Positions 21,958 through 32,441 of a stretch of DNA of 64,000 bases are shown here, one piece after another. Every line of letters starts with the position of its first letter. Within the stretch, counting starts at the first letter, position 1. This stretch comes from Mesocentrotus franciscanus (taxonomy: Eukaryota > Echinodermata > Echinoidea > Camarodonta > Strongylocentrotidae), in the NCBI GenBank assembly GCA_037976565.1, contig CP137679.1, positions 27,215,539-27,279,538 on the forward strand, in the 5' to 3' direction. The position numbers and the translations under genes were made by a program. Below the pieces are notes generated by a model. That model saw nothing but the letters and a program-made list of their open reading frames with translations, was not told where the DNA came from and ran no database searches.

Positions 21958-23253
21958 CGGCGATCTCGGGGGACGGGGACACGTCCCCCTCAATTTGTTA
22001 GGCTCTCGAGGGCCCAAGAGTGCAGTGTTTAGACAAATAAAAATGCAAAAATCTTCTCGCTCGGAGCTTGCTCTCTCGCATAATATCCTTCAAAATTTAC
22101 ATGTAAATATTGTAGAAATGTGAAATGTGAAAAAGTATATTGCTTGTTTTCTGTTATACTATAGTTTTGCTAAGGAATGTAATTTTTAATACAACAAAAC
22201 TTCAAAAACCTATGAGGGGTAGTCACTTCCGTCACCTTCACCCCTCTCGTTCACTATGCTCCTCGCACTGGCGTACTGATAGGGGGGCTTGGGGGCAGTT
22301 GCCCCCTAATAAAATTCAGACATGGTGTATTTCTAATTCGATACCAGTGATTTACAAATGTTGCTGAAATGGCATGATTTTTCCCTGAGCTTCCGGGGGC
22401 TCTGCCAGTGTCACAAATAAGGTATCAAAATATGCTCATCTGACCGTAATTAAATGCCTAAAACCCTGACCTTCCTGGGTCTCTTCCCCCTAGACCCCAC
22501 CAAGGGCCCTAAGGCGGCCCCGGATGCTTATCTGATCGTAATTTAATGCCCAAAACCCCTGAGATTCTGGGGGCTCTGTCCCCTGGACCCGACTCCAATT
22601 AATGCCAGTGTCACAAATAAGGTATCAAAATATGCTCATCTGACCGTACTTAAATGCCTAAAACCCTGAGCTTCCGGGGGCTCTTCCCCCTGGACACAAC
22701 CAAGGGCCCTAAGGCGGCCCTCGGATGCTTATCTGATCGTAATTTAATGCCCAAAACCCTGAGATTCTGGGGGCTCTGCCCCCTGTACCCGACTCCAATT
22801 AATGCCAGTGTCACAAATAAGGTATCAAAATATGCTCATCTGAACGTAATTAAATGCCTAAAACCTCTGAGCTTCCGAGGGCTCAACCCCCTGGACCCCA
22901 CCTGGGGCCCTAAGGCAGGGCCCTGGATGCTCATCTGACCGTAATTAAATGCCTGAACCCCCTGAGCTTCATTGGGCTCCGCCCCTCGTCCCCCGCCGGG
23001 GCTTTGCCCCTGGATCCCACGCCAATTTGAGCTCCACTTGCCTCGCTCGCTTTGCTCTACCTGATCGTAAATACTTACTTTAGCCCCCCCACTTTGAAAA
23101 ACGTTTCGCGGGGCCTGCATGTAACATGTGGTTACATGCAGTTACATAACAAGTGGTGGTGATGCAGATTTTTTCTGCCCCCCAAAAAAAAAAAGTTTTT
23201 GCTCGTCCCTCGCATTTCGTCCCCCCGGTCATGAAAAGAAATCGCCGCCCCTG
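21958..23253. mobile_element. hAT-like element containing a ~200-bp tandem repeat
   Basis: The left end GGGGGCGGCGATCTCGGGGG and right end ATCGCCGCCCCTG are inverted and match the ends of the element at 55843-56164. The 10-bp direct repeat GCTTGCGGGG overlaps or flanks both ends, consistent with an 8-bp duplication CTTGCGGG if the first bases of the left terminus were lost. Inside, 22406-22935 holds three copies of a unit of about 197-201 bp. A second repeat junction lies at 22266-22370. Confidence 0.7.
22406..22935. repeat. Tandem repeat, ~200-bp unit, three copies
   Basis: The phrase GTGTCACAAATAAGGTATC followed by a 'tgctcatctgaccgta.ttaaatgcc' block begins near 22408, 22607 and 22808. 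Each unit carries a GGGGGCTCTGCCCCCTGGACC-type G/C block. A related single copy lies at about 37950-38040. Confidence 0.9.
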
Positions 23254-23603
23254 CTTGCGGGGTTCTATATATGATCATACTGGATAAGATTTACATATTT
23301 AATTTGTCTGCAAAACGTGTGAAATTGTATGCAAAGAAACGAATTTGAATTCACGGAAGACGCTATTACGTAATCGCGAATCGTCTCGCTTTAAAATGAA
23401 TGAAAATTTTACGAAAAAGAAACACGTTTTAATTCGAATGAAAATAAAATGTGTTTGAATGATCGTTTTATGAATTTAAATGCTAAAAACGAATTTGAAC
23501 GAAAAATAACAGCTGCGGTGACAGAATCGGCGAAATTGAATGAACATAAGAATGAATTTGTGTGGCCAACTTACGAAATTGACCGAGAAATCCTATAGTA
23601 TTA

Positions 23604-25631
23604 TAGGTTTTTGCTGCCAATTTCACACTTTTTTCATTCAAGTTCATTATCCGAGCATTCGAATTCGCGCAAATCGCACTCGCAGAGTTGGATCAGCTTT
23701 CAAATTCAAAATCCGTCATTCAAATTCACTATCTGTGCAATCAATTGTTAAATCGGGTCATTCAAATGTTAACTAAGAGCGTAAATTTTGTGCAAAGAGC
23801 ATTCAAATTCATCTCATTTCGGCAACGGTACCTCGGTGGTCATTCAAATTCGTGAATGAGCAAGCATGTTTGAAATAAGTGCATTTAATTTCAAAAATAT
23901 ATTGCGTTTAGTTTCTTTACGGTCTTTGAGAAGCTTTTTTGCTCAGTTTGGCTTCATTATCATGGCATTTGCATCATTTTGATTAATTCTCATTTGTAAA
24001 CTCTCTCGGCTAACAAAAAGTTAAACACATGAATATATATAACTTGCCATAATACTCATGGTACACACACATAACAAGAAGCTGTATACAGTGTATATGA
24101 ACACTGCAGAAACTGGCTAAGAATTGTGGTCGAATTTTTTGTGAAGTGTCATATCACTGGATCCAAAATGACACTCGGCTACTTTTTTCCTTTCATTTTC
24201 AACTCATCAAATATTGTACAAATATCACACTTTTCGTTGCATGTTCAAAATATATAAATGCACATACCAAGAAATTCCTAAGATAAGAATATTTTGTTTA
24301 TTTTGTGGTGGACTCGGTGTTATGTCTGAGTATTGTGAAATTGTGTATGCTGATCTTAGGATGGGTGAAGTATACATGTTCCTTTAAGGGGTGTTATCCG
24401 TGTTTTATAATGTGTGATTTCATCAGCAAAGTGTATATTTATAGGAAGTGTCTTTGGATCCATAGGTGACTGGTATTGAGCTTATCATATCTGATTAGGC
24501 CTACAAAAAAAAGAGGTTAAAGATATAAATATGAAGAAAAATTGGAAAGCTGGTAAAAGAGAAAAGGGGAGAAAAGTTGAGGGAGATAGATTGGAGAGAG
24601 AAAGAGAGCGATAGACAGAGAGAGAGAGAAAGAGATAGAGAGACAGTGTGTGACATGGGAGAGAGAGAAGGAGAGAGAAAGGGTGGGAGAGGGAGAGAAA
24701 TTGGGGAGAGAGAGAGCGAGAGGGAGAGAGAGAACACGGAAAGGGCGACATGGGAGAGAGAAGGAGAGAGAAGGATGGGAGAGGGAGAGACAGAGAGGAG
24801 AGAGACAAAGAGGAGAGAGAGAGGGAGAGAGAGAGAGAGAGAGAGAGAGGGAGCGAGAGAGAGAGAATGGGGAGAGGGTAACATGGGAGAGAGTAAGGGC
24901 GTGATTGGAAGGGAGAGAGAGAGAGAGAGAGGAACACAAACACATAACTGGTATATATATATATACATCATACAAAAGAACAATTTCATTGAAAAGGTCT
25001 TTTTATTCATTTCCGCAGTACTATAGCAGACATCACCTCCAAATCACTAGTTATGATGTTCTAAAACTCTATCAATGTCTCCAATTATTTAGAACATGTA
25101 TACACAAATATTGAAAGAAAGGTGTAGTACGGGATATTCATGTATAATTATATATAATTAGCGATATGATAATCAAATACATGATCAAAAGGCAACAATT
25201 ATTGTCAGATAAACAAAGAAAACTAATTAAACTTTCGAGATTTCATTGTGTAACAGTGATTAACAATAATTTCAAGTAATCAATTTAAAGAAATAAAAGT
25301 TTCCCTCTTATCTGGAATCCCTCTCAATATTACACTAAGTTGAATGCACGTAGTAGGAAATTGATCACCAAAAAATGAAATTGAATGCCCCAAACAGGTT
25401 CATCGTGAGCGCCGCGTTAATTTGATTGCACGAAGTAGGAAATTGTATGCATATTCGTGAATTTGATTTCACCGGACATGATTAAGAATGCCGATAAACG
25501 AAATTGATTGCTCGGATTTTGAATTTGAATGCCCGAATTCACCTGCGACGCTGCGATCAACCTCTATGTGAATTAGAATGCACGTTCATGAATTTGAATG
25601 AAAACATTGCGAAATTGGCCGCAAAAACATA
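23604..25631. mobile_element. Second Tc1/mariner-like element, non-autonomous, abutting the first
   Basis: Inverted ends TAGGTTTTTGCTGCCAATTT and AAATTGGCCGCAAAAACATA are flanked by TA (23602-23603, 25632-25633). They resemble the ends of the 17466-23595 element. About 280 bp at each end again hold spaced TTCATTCAAATTC-like motifs pointing inward. The interior (about 23890-25320) has no transposase; it includes a GA-rich microsatellite. Only 8 bp separate it from the first element. Confidence 0.75.
24560..24945. repeat. GA-rich (polypurine) microsatellite
   Basis: Nearly 400 bp of AGAGAG/GGAGA purines on the plus strand. The long Ser/Leu-rich and Arg/Glu-rich open frames on both strands are artefacts. 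Confidence 0.95.
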
Positions 25632-25689
25632 TAATAATAATGATAATAATCACTTTCCGAGTGAAAGACGACTATAAATGCATGCTTAC

Positions 25690-25863
25690 ATCCGAGGTAG
25701 GACATTGAGTCGGCCGATTCCGGAAAGAATAGGGCGCCCCCTTTCTCCACACAAATCTGGTGCGCATTTTCCCAAGTCTCTGGTGAAAAGACGCGCAGTA
25801 GACACTGCTCACCAACGAGGTCCCACATACCATGCGTCGTAGGACAGCCGTTTGCGTCAAACA
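25690..25863 (-). CDS. Lectin/PAN gene, first recovered exon (N-terminal half of C-type lectin domain)
   Basis: Acceptor TTTACTATTATCATTAG and donor GGAT/GTAAGC. It enters with TG completing a codon, i.e. a phase-1 intron, the usual border of extracellular modules. Residues 1-57 read CPTTHGMWDLVGEQCL, FSPETWENAHQICVEKGGAL and FFPESADSMSYL. This is the opening of a C-type lectin domain: the paired first cysteines, W-x-x-A-x-x-x-C, GG-x-L, then a P-E-S loop. A signal-peptide exon must lie upstream (higher coordinates) but I could not identify it. A decayed copy of this exon lies at 26172-26262. Confidence 0.85.
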
Positions 25864-25865
25864 CT

Positions 25866-26003
25866 AATGATAATAGTAAAGATGAGAATGATGATAAATT
25901 TGATAATAATGAAAAATATATAATAATATTAATGATAATAATAATAATAACACTAATATCAACAATAATGATAATAAAAACAATGGTAATAATACTTCTA
26001 CTA

Positions 26004-26053
<50 letters not shown>

Positions 26054-26109
26054 GTTACTACTACTGCTGCTGCTGCTACTACTACTGCTAGTACTACTAC
26101 TAGTACTAA

Positions 26110-26164
<55 letters not shown>

Positions 26165-26170
26165 ATACTA
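25866..26170. repeat. ACT/AGT trinucleotide microsatellite
   Basis: GAT/AAT units grade into long ACT runs with a short TGC interlude near 26060-26080. It separates the lectin exon from its decayed copy and starts within the intron bases that both copies share. Confidence 0.95.
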
Positions 26171-26171
26171 T

Positions 26172-26262
26172 TAATCTTTGGCGACAAGGCGATCAGTAGG
26201 AACTGCTCAATAACGAGTGCCCACGTTAGAGGACAGGCATTTACGTCAATCATTAATGATAA
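26172..26262 (-). pseudogene. Decayed duplicate of the first lectin exon
   Basis: About 90 bp aligns with 25772-25866: VNACPLTWALVIEQFLLIAL against the intact FDANGCPTTHGMWDLVGEQC, with one short deletion. Homology includes adjoining intron bases (CATTAATGATAA). The splice acceptor ATTAG of the working exon is ATTAA here, the second domain cysteine reads Phe, and the copy ends where the ACT microsatellite begins, so it lacks the rest of the exon and a donor. It cannot be spliced as an exon. Confidence 0.8.
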
Positions 26263-26369
26263 CAAGGATAATGATAATAAAAAATAGAAAGATATAGGCC
26301 TATAGATAGATATACTGATATATATATAGTGCGAGAATTCTCAACTCTGACATGACAACTGGTGTTCCA

Positions 26370-26400
26370 GAATATGTATATATATATATATATATATGTA
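26370..26400. repeat. TA dinucleotide repeat
   Basis: Short pure TA run of about 26 bp. Confidence 0.9.
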
Positions 26401-26890
26401 GTTTATTTATTATAATAAACATCATGATCATTGTCCCTATAAGATAAGGTCATCATCATTGACTTAAATAACATCTAATAATCAACGAAATATCTTGATA
26501 ATGATAATTATAATGATAATAATGTACAGTTCTTAAACAGTGCACAATGACAGAATAACATGTCTGTATGGGCTTTAACGAAATGCATACGATTTAATCG
26601 ACTTTAAGTGACTAGTAAAATTGTAAATGATGATTCCAAGAATGCTAACTAAATATTTTGTTTAAAGGAATGGTTTCACAATGGATTTATTTATCTATTT
26701 ATTCGTTTTATGTTGGTGCTTCACTTAGGTTATCTGATAATTAGATTCTAGAGCTTGTGGATTGTATGCATAAATGCTCTTCGTAAGTCTCCTTTCAATG
26801 ATAACAAAATCTAGGAACAAAGAGATGTTTAGAGGATGAACTTCGGCATGAGGCCTCGTCAGTATTGATGGGCTGTGTACCTCAAGTATA

Positions 26891-27358
26891 CAGTGCGTAT
26901 AAAAAAGAGTTGTACCCAACTTTGCTAGCTCCTAATTAAAAAGTCATAACCAATATGACTTTGAAATCTATTTCATGATGCAGAGTACCTCGTTTTTTAT
27001 CTCATGATAACCTATTTATAATATTTCTGTCACGGGTGACTGAGCACCAGGGTCTTTAAAAAGTGTTGTCAAAATCGCCTTGTACCAAGTTTGGGCTGAA
27101 GGAACGAATGTGGGTTAGGCCATATGCATGTCCTTCTTTGATCTTAAATCAATGAGCAATTTTTTTTTTAATGAGACAAAACACACATAATGGATTTTGA
27201 CCCACATTCATTGCTTCAGCCCAAACTTGGAGGATTTTAACAATACTTTTGAAAATCCTGCTGCTCAGTCATCCGTAGCAGCACAATTATGAATATGGCA
27301 TCATTAGACAGGATAATGAGAAGCTACCAAGTTGGGTACACTTTTTTGATACGCACTG
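26891..27358. mobile_element. Tc1/mariner-type MITE
   Basis: 468 bp with inverted ends CAGTGCGTATAAAAAAGAG / CACTTTTTTGATACGCACTG, extending to about 33 bp (TACCCAACTT shared), flanked by TA on each side. A second inner inverted pair (AAGTTTGGGCTGAAG.. near 27086; CTTCAGCCCAAACTTGG near 27213) makes the whole element a nested hairpin. No transposase. Confidence 0.9.
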
Positions 27359-27582
27359 TATAGATAGAAGAGTTTGGGGATCGGGATGTCGTCGAACTTG
27401 TACTTAAGAAGGCTCGTGAAACGCTGCTCTGGTCGGCATTTCAAGCTGTAAATCTTACGCTTTAGTCCATTTGCATGATTTGAAAATAATCGGCCTACCT
27501 AGTAAAATAGAATGAACGTTTCCCACTCGATTTTACAATCATTTTAAGCAAAACGATTCTAAACACAGTGCAGTGTATTATG

Positions 27583-27810
27583 CCTGTTCCACACGAGGTA
27601 TCATGTTGAGTACGTCATTACCTGCGCTATTAATCTTGTACGTTAACGCATTTAGATCATGCGCCAGTAATTCAAATGAATGCTTGTTCTGTTCATTTTG
27701 CATTGACATTTTGTGGGATGTCACTCTCACATATATCGGCACGTCAAGGGCTGCGCCAATCACTGACGCGGGACTACGTCAGCAAATGATTCTACCTCGT
27801 GTGCAACAGG
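27583..27810. mobile_element. Hairpin MITE (~228 bp)
   Basis: Inverted ends CCTGTTCCACACGAGGTA / TACCTCGTGTGCAACAGG. There is no unambiguous target duplication, so the superfamily is unknown. The 82-residue open frame across it is fortuitous. Confidence 0.8.
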
Positions 27811-27812
27811 TA

Positions 27813-28640
27813 ATGAAATAACCACAGTATGATAACCCAGAGACGTTTGATTATTTCATAGGACATACTTTTATCATGTTTGTTACAACAGTGTACAAGG
27901 AATTGTTTTCTTCCTTCTAATCGAATATTTTGAAATATGATCAAATTGATCAATTGAAGAATATATAATGTAATGTTTTGATGGGTAAGGTAAATATGTA
28001 AAAAAAAAAAAAAAACAGTTTGAAATGATGTAGATACATAATGGTGTGATCGAGAATTTAAAGATAATGATAAATGAACAAACAAAAACAGATTTTATGT
28101 TAATGTTGTAGGCTAAAAAATAAAAGCTTGTAATATGAAGAAAGACAAATGATTTGTTTGTATATACTATTGTAAAATAAAAACACACCTTTGTTGGAAT
28201 AGAAAACTGGGAGAATATGTAAAATGAAACAATAATCGAGATATAGAAAAATTAGTCTGAAAGGGAAAAGAAAGTGAAGCATATCATATGGAACATAGTC
28301 CTATCAAAAATAACTGTTTGTAGAATGGAAGGCAATACTTTGCAGTTTGTTGGCGTTCAGAAAATGGTTAGAAACTGAATAAGAAAAAATCCCCCTTTCT
28401 ATTCTTTACAAGTTAAAACCAAATCTCGTCTTGATATCTATTTCTACTTTGGAAATGAATTACGCTAAGGGTTGATGTGATCTTACAAAGGGACAACAAT
28501 CTAGTGATAGTGATCATATATATAGTTGGTAGCTAGCAAAATCGACATATCAACTCAAGCCATGTAGTCTCCTGCTTTTTCCTTTGTAAGAAACTTGCTA
28601 AACATACATAAGATAACCATTCTCCCCTTATTTCTTATTT
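27813..28640. other. No gene recognised
   Basis: AT-rich anonymous sequence with Phe/Tyr-rich spurious frames. Confidence 0.5.
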
Positions 28641-28808
28641 CTATGCAGATTATGTTTTCATCATGGTTTGGCACCAATCAATATATTTGTTTTTGCTTGT
28701 ATTTTAAGTAGAAACATATTTTGTCAAACTTACATGTTACTCATTATATTTATTTGTATGATGTTTCTTTGTATTGATGTGAAAAAATGGAAATAAAACA
28801 AACAAACA
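28640..28808 (+). mobile_element. Possible LINE 3' tail
   Basis: A T-rich stretch ends in GGAAATAAAACAAACAAACA, which resembles the 3' terminus of the plus-strand LINE at 46625-50270 (GGAAAATAAAACCAAACC). No coding part remains. Confidence 0.35.
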
Positions 28809-28890
28809 AGAGCAATTTCAATAGCTTATTGTACATGCCATAGAAAACATGTCAGGGTTACGTGCTAGACAAGAACTATTGAAATAGCCC
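28809..28890. repeat. Small hairpin (~82 bp)
   Basis: GAGCAATTTCAATAGCTT pairs imperfectly with AACTATTGAAATAGCCC. It sits directly after the LINE-tail-like sequence. Confidence 0.55.
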
Positions 28891-29118
28891 TAGGTTGATT
28901 CTTCGAAAGTCTTTGGGATCATGTAATGAAGAACCCTTTCTCTGTCCATTATTTCTGATTAAAAAGTACCGTCTTGCTCCAGTCTACCTTTGCCAATTGA
29001 GATAACTGTGATCATACACAGAGATATGATGTTCATGGTTGTGATGATTAGATGGTTTTTAATGATCACTAATTCGGCAACAAGAAAAACAACGGCAAAT
29101 TTCAAACCCTACCTTCAG

Positions 29119-29347
29119 CCGACCCTGATCCTGCTGCTGATGACGACGACGACGACGACGATGACGCTGACAAAGCTGATGTCGATTCACTGATTCGGCA
29201 CGCCATCATAAAGGCAATCAGAAAGAACCGTCTCACCTCCATGGTTGCATACGTCTGTGATCTGGCAGCCCCGAGATCAACACAATTGCCTGTCTCTAAA
29301 TTATTTCTCCAGCTGACAGAGCTCGTACGTTCCAAGGTGGGGGAGGG
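29119..29347 (+). CDS. Isolated exon with acidic run and helical region
   Basis: The acceptor TACCTTCAG precedes an open frame that starts DPDPAA, runs through about nine Asp residues, then continues VDSLIRHAIIKAIRKNRL, MVAYVCDLAAPRS and LFLQLTELVRSKVGEG. The donor is either AAG/GTGGGG (29336) or GAGG/GTAAAA (29347). Codon use looks coding, not microsatellite-like: the Asp run is embedded and the following helices have normal composition. I do not recognise the family. Neighbouring exons could not be placed, and the gene may extend either way. It could also be a lone pseudo-exon. Confidence 0.45.
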
Positions 29348-29349
29348 TA

Positions 29350-31090
29350 AAAAGAAGTATGAAGCGATTGTTCTAAAATTAAACAAACCAAGCATAACGA
29401 GCATTCATCACGTTCATCTTCCTTTCCTCGCTACGTCACTCTGTCGATAAACGCACTCTTCAATGTGTCATGTTTGTTTAAACAAACCAGAATAAGTCAG
29501 CGCCCATCGTGGTACATGAAAAGAAATATTGTAAATTCAATACTTATTATGTTTATAGACTCTTTAAAAAATGCGTCCTAACGCAATATTTACGCTCTCA
29601 AATTGCTCTCTGAAAAATATTTTCTACGATATCCAAGAGTATGTTGAATTTCACGAAATTGGTACAGTTTAAATGACGTAATGGCTAAATAGGGCACACT
29701 CATTAATTAATGCACACTGGTGGATGCAAGATTGGGGGAGAAAGGAGCGGGGCCGTACTGTTTGAAATCCGCGAAAAAACTACGATCTCCAGGAAGCCTC
29801 GAGTGCACTGCTTGCGTCTTTTTCCCAAGGTTGCGATCTAATCGGGGAAAGGGTGGGGTGGGTTGGGGTGGGGGAATAGTCGCCCTATACGGTATAGGGG
29901 TTGCAAAGAAATCCCTAAACATGGGGTATGATTATGTTTTAAAAATCCCTAAAAATGGCCCCTCTTTTAGATCTTTGCCTTAAACATGGGTTACTATTTT
30001 CTTCAAAATGATACCTCACGCATATTTCGCTAAAGTGCAAATCCCAGATTCCAAAATAATTGAAATAATTTCACTTTTTCGTCCAAAGTCTTTCTCTTTT
30101 CTGTCTAAATGGCCCTAACAAATTAATATGGGTTTGGGGGCTGTAGCCGCACACCCCCATTCAAACTAAAGCTGAGTACACCCCCTCTGGGACCAAATAA
30201 CCCCCCTCCCTCTCCCTTCTTGGATATGTAAATGGTGTAAACAAGTGGCGTAGCGCGGGGCCTTACATACTGATATCATACATCGGCATCATGGAACCAT
30301 GTTTTGGGGGTGGAGGGGATCTTACAGCGTCTTTTTTCCGCCTTTCCCTTTTATACTTATTTTTGGCCCCCATTTTGTGTGAAAGGAGTACTCGCCCATT
30401 GCACCCAATAGCTATGTCGATTGGAAGTGCATATTAATAAAAAGTGTCACAATCTATCCCGGTGAACAAAAGCATGGGTTCATAATTATTTTCCATCATA
30501 AGATGACCAGAACAAAATACACAAACCTGGACTTTTAGAAATAATAACAAGTTATGCAAATTTGCTCATACCGCCATCGGTAACTTTAGCGCAAACCAAT
30601 TACATTTATGTGATTGATTCGAGAGATATACTCTCACTTTGGAAACTATGAAGTAGATGTGGGAAGTGGCGAGGGGGTGGGGTAGAGGAGCTCTATTCGA
30701 AAGTTGTCAAGCGAGCCTGATCTTTATTATCACTGAGACCAATGTGATGTCGATAATGGCAAATTTTCCAAAAAATACTCCTTTCAATGAATAATTGAAA
30801 TGAATATTTCTTGAAATTTCTTGAACTATTTGGATTCTCTCCGACATATTTTCCAGATCAATGAATAGGATTAAGTTTAAGTGTATAGATCCGAAGCATT
30901 TATGATCTCTGTTGTTTCCGCTGTTATTACATATGTCATTGCGATTGATTTTTTTTCTTCTTCTTTTTCTTAAGCTATAGAACGACTTATCATGCTGACA
31001 GTCAATTTCAAAATCAAAACGAAGATATCACGTGAACAATTTTGATACTTGTAGTTTCTACAAATAACAGTTTGCTTTTCTTTTGGGTCT
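29350..31090. other. No gene recognised
   Basis: Anonymous sequence. G/C-homopolymer-rich patches at 29720-29870 and 30130-30380 look like old transposon debris (for example GGGGGTGGAGGGG, CCCCCATTC), without definable ends. Confidence 0.45.
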
Positions 31091-31096
31091 ATTTTT

Positions 31097-31165
31097 TGGT
31101 GTGTGTGTGTGTGTGTGTGCGTGTGTTGGTGTGTGTGCGTGTGTGTGTATGTGAGTGCGTGTGAT
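31097..31165. repeat. GT microsatellite
   Basis: GTGTGT run with occasional GTGC and GTAT units. Confidence 0.95.
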
Positions 31166-31189
31166 GGGCTGAAAAGCTTTAATTGGTTT

Positions 31190-31600
31190 CTGCATTTTAC
31201 TTTTTAACTGGTTTGATGACTTGTGAATGTAATTGTATTTCATACCAATCGAGTGCAAATATTTACTTGACGCGATATCAAAAGAAGATCATCAAGTTCA
31301 ATAATCATACACCCTTATATCGGTGTTTACTCTCTTCAGAGTTTAAAAGTTTGACTTGCATTGGAGCAATATGAGATGCACATACTCCCTTCTCGCACAA
31401 ACTTTACAAATGCTTTACAAAGTTTGTAATGGCTTAGTAGACAATACATTGAGTTTGCTTCTTTTCTTTTCTGTCGCGTTTCTGCCTAATTATTCAAGAT
31501 AACAGCATATGCCTATGTTGTTGGTTGTACTTTTTGGCGTTCAGTCAAATGTTACCATTTACGCCTGCATGCATGGTCTGGTTCTTTAATAGTTGAATCA
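31190..31600. repeat. ~400-bp dispersed repeat, copy 1
   Basis: It matches 61903-62301 in the same orientation with very few differences, from TTTTAACTGGTTTGA.GACT to TGCATGGTCTGGTT.TTTAAT. Long near-identity without obvious terminal repeats; the family is unknown. Copy 2 ends exactly where a LINE tail begins. Confidence 0.9.
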
Positions 31601-31727
31601 ATCAAGGTAGTCGAGTCGAAAGAGTACCTGGCTTGGAAACCCTGTGCGTCCGTTCTTTGCTGGTCGACTGCAGGTCAACCGGCCAACCTTGGAGAATCTG
31701 GCCGTTTTTTAATATTTTATCTCTATA

Positions 31728-32250
31728 ATATTCCCTACACTTGCTGCGAACCGCCGAAGATGGCGTTATCAACGATCTCGTTCGCTCAGGTTAATCTGGC
31801 AGGCTCGCGACTTATTTTAATCTAACCCAGCCATCCTAGCGCTGCATTTGATTGGCTCAAAAGAAACATATACAAAATGCGCTAGTTATAAATATTCATA
31901 ATACGCACGCGATAATTTATCAAATAATGAGATTTCGTACAAATATTACTAGTGCAAGCTATGTTTACTTAATATAAATGACAAAGCGAACAAATCAAAT
32001 CGGGAGGCTTACCGAAAACGAATGTCTACCCAGGTCAAAACTTGTCCATAATCATTTAGACAAACCAGTTAGTCCAGAATCTGGCTGATTTCATTTTGAT
32101 CTCCACCACACCGTACCAACGCAAATATTTAAATGCAGCGCTAGGATGGCTGGGTGAGGTAAACAAAAACAGTCGCGGCAGGTTCTTATAATTATTTCCC
32201 TACACTTGCTGCTTGCCGCCGAAGATGGCGTTATCAACAAACTCGTAAGC
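31728..32250. repeat. Direct repeat pair flanking a MITE
   Basis: A segment of about 50 bp (CCCTACACTTGCTGC, then CCGCCGAAGATGGCGTTATC) occurs at about 31730-31785 and again at about 32198-32247. The MITE at 31825-32155 lies between the two. Confidence 0.8.
31825..32155. mobile_element. MITE with CCCAGCCATCCTAGCG ends
   Basis: Perfect inverted repeats of about 24 bp, ACCCAGCCATCCTAGCGCTG..(left) and its complement CAGCGCTAGGATGGCTGGGT (right). No transposase. The target duplication is unclear. Confidence 0.85.
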
Positions 32251-32358
32251 CCAGCTTAAAGATAAAGACCAGTTCTGGTCATGCGATTGCATTGTGAAAG
32301 AAACGTTGTGGAATCGATCAGAAAAGGTTGATCATCTAGCGTATAAGTATTGGTGATA

Positions 32359-32441
32359 GCGTATGGTTAAAATTAATGCACGCACACGTGATCCATTTTG
32401 ACGCTTCTCATTGGCTACATTCTTGAACCCATTTTATAATA
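32359..32441. repeat. Inverted copy of 6889-6972
   Basis: Reverse complement of the segment described at 6889-6972, from GCGTATGGTTAAAATTAATG to AACCCATTTTATAAT. Confidence 0.85.

Larger units (their letters stand above)
17466..23595 (+). mobile_element. Tc1/mariner-like transposon with subterminal repeat arrays and nested insertions
   Basis: Terminal inverted repeats TAGGATTTCTCGGTCAATTT / AAATTGACCGAGAAATCCTA are flanked by TA (17464-17465, 23596-23597). TA duplication and the IS630-Tc1-type transposase inside agree with each other. Each end carries about 250-300 bp of motifs near TTCATTCAAATTC, spaced about 30 bp and oriented inward from both ends. Nested inside are a MITE (18989-19147), hAT elements (19570-21186, about 21958-23253) and a hairpin (21849-21947). 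Without them the element would be about 3 kb, a size normal for an autonomous Tc1/mariner relative. Confidence 0.8.
16239..25689 (-). other. Phase-1 intron of the lectin/PAN gene
   Basis: A 9.4-kb intron almost filled by two Tc1/mariner-like elements and their nested insertions. From 16300 to 17100 there is no gene or recognisable element, only anonymous sequence. Confidence 0.65.

Noticed and set aside
24485..25026. Long Ser/Leu-rich and Arg/Glu-rich open frames on both strands
   Set aside because: They are translations of a GA microsatellite in several frames at once.
25864..26265. 133-codon open frame on the minus strand
   Set aside because: Most of it is Ser/Val homopolymer from the ACT repeat; only the first part is a decayed lectin exon copy.
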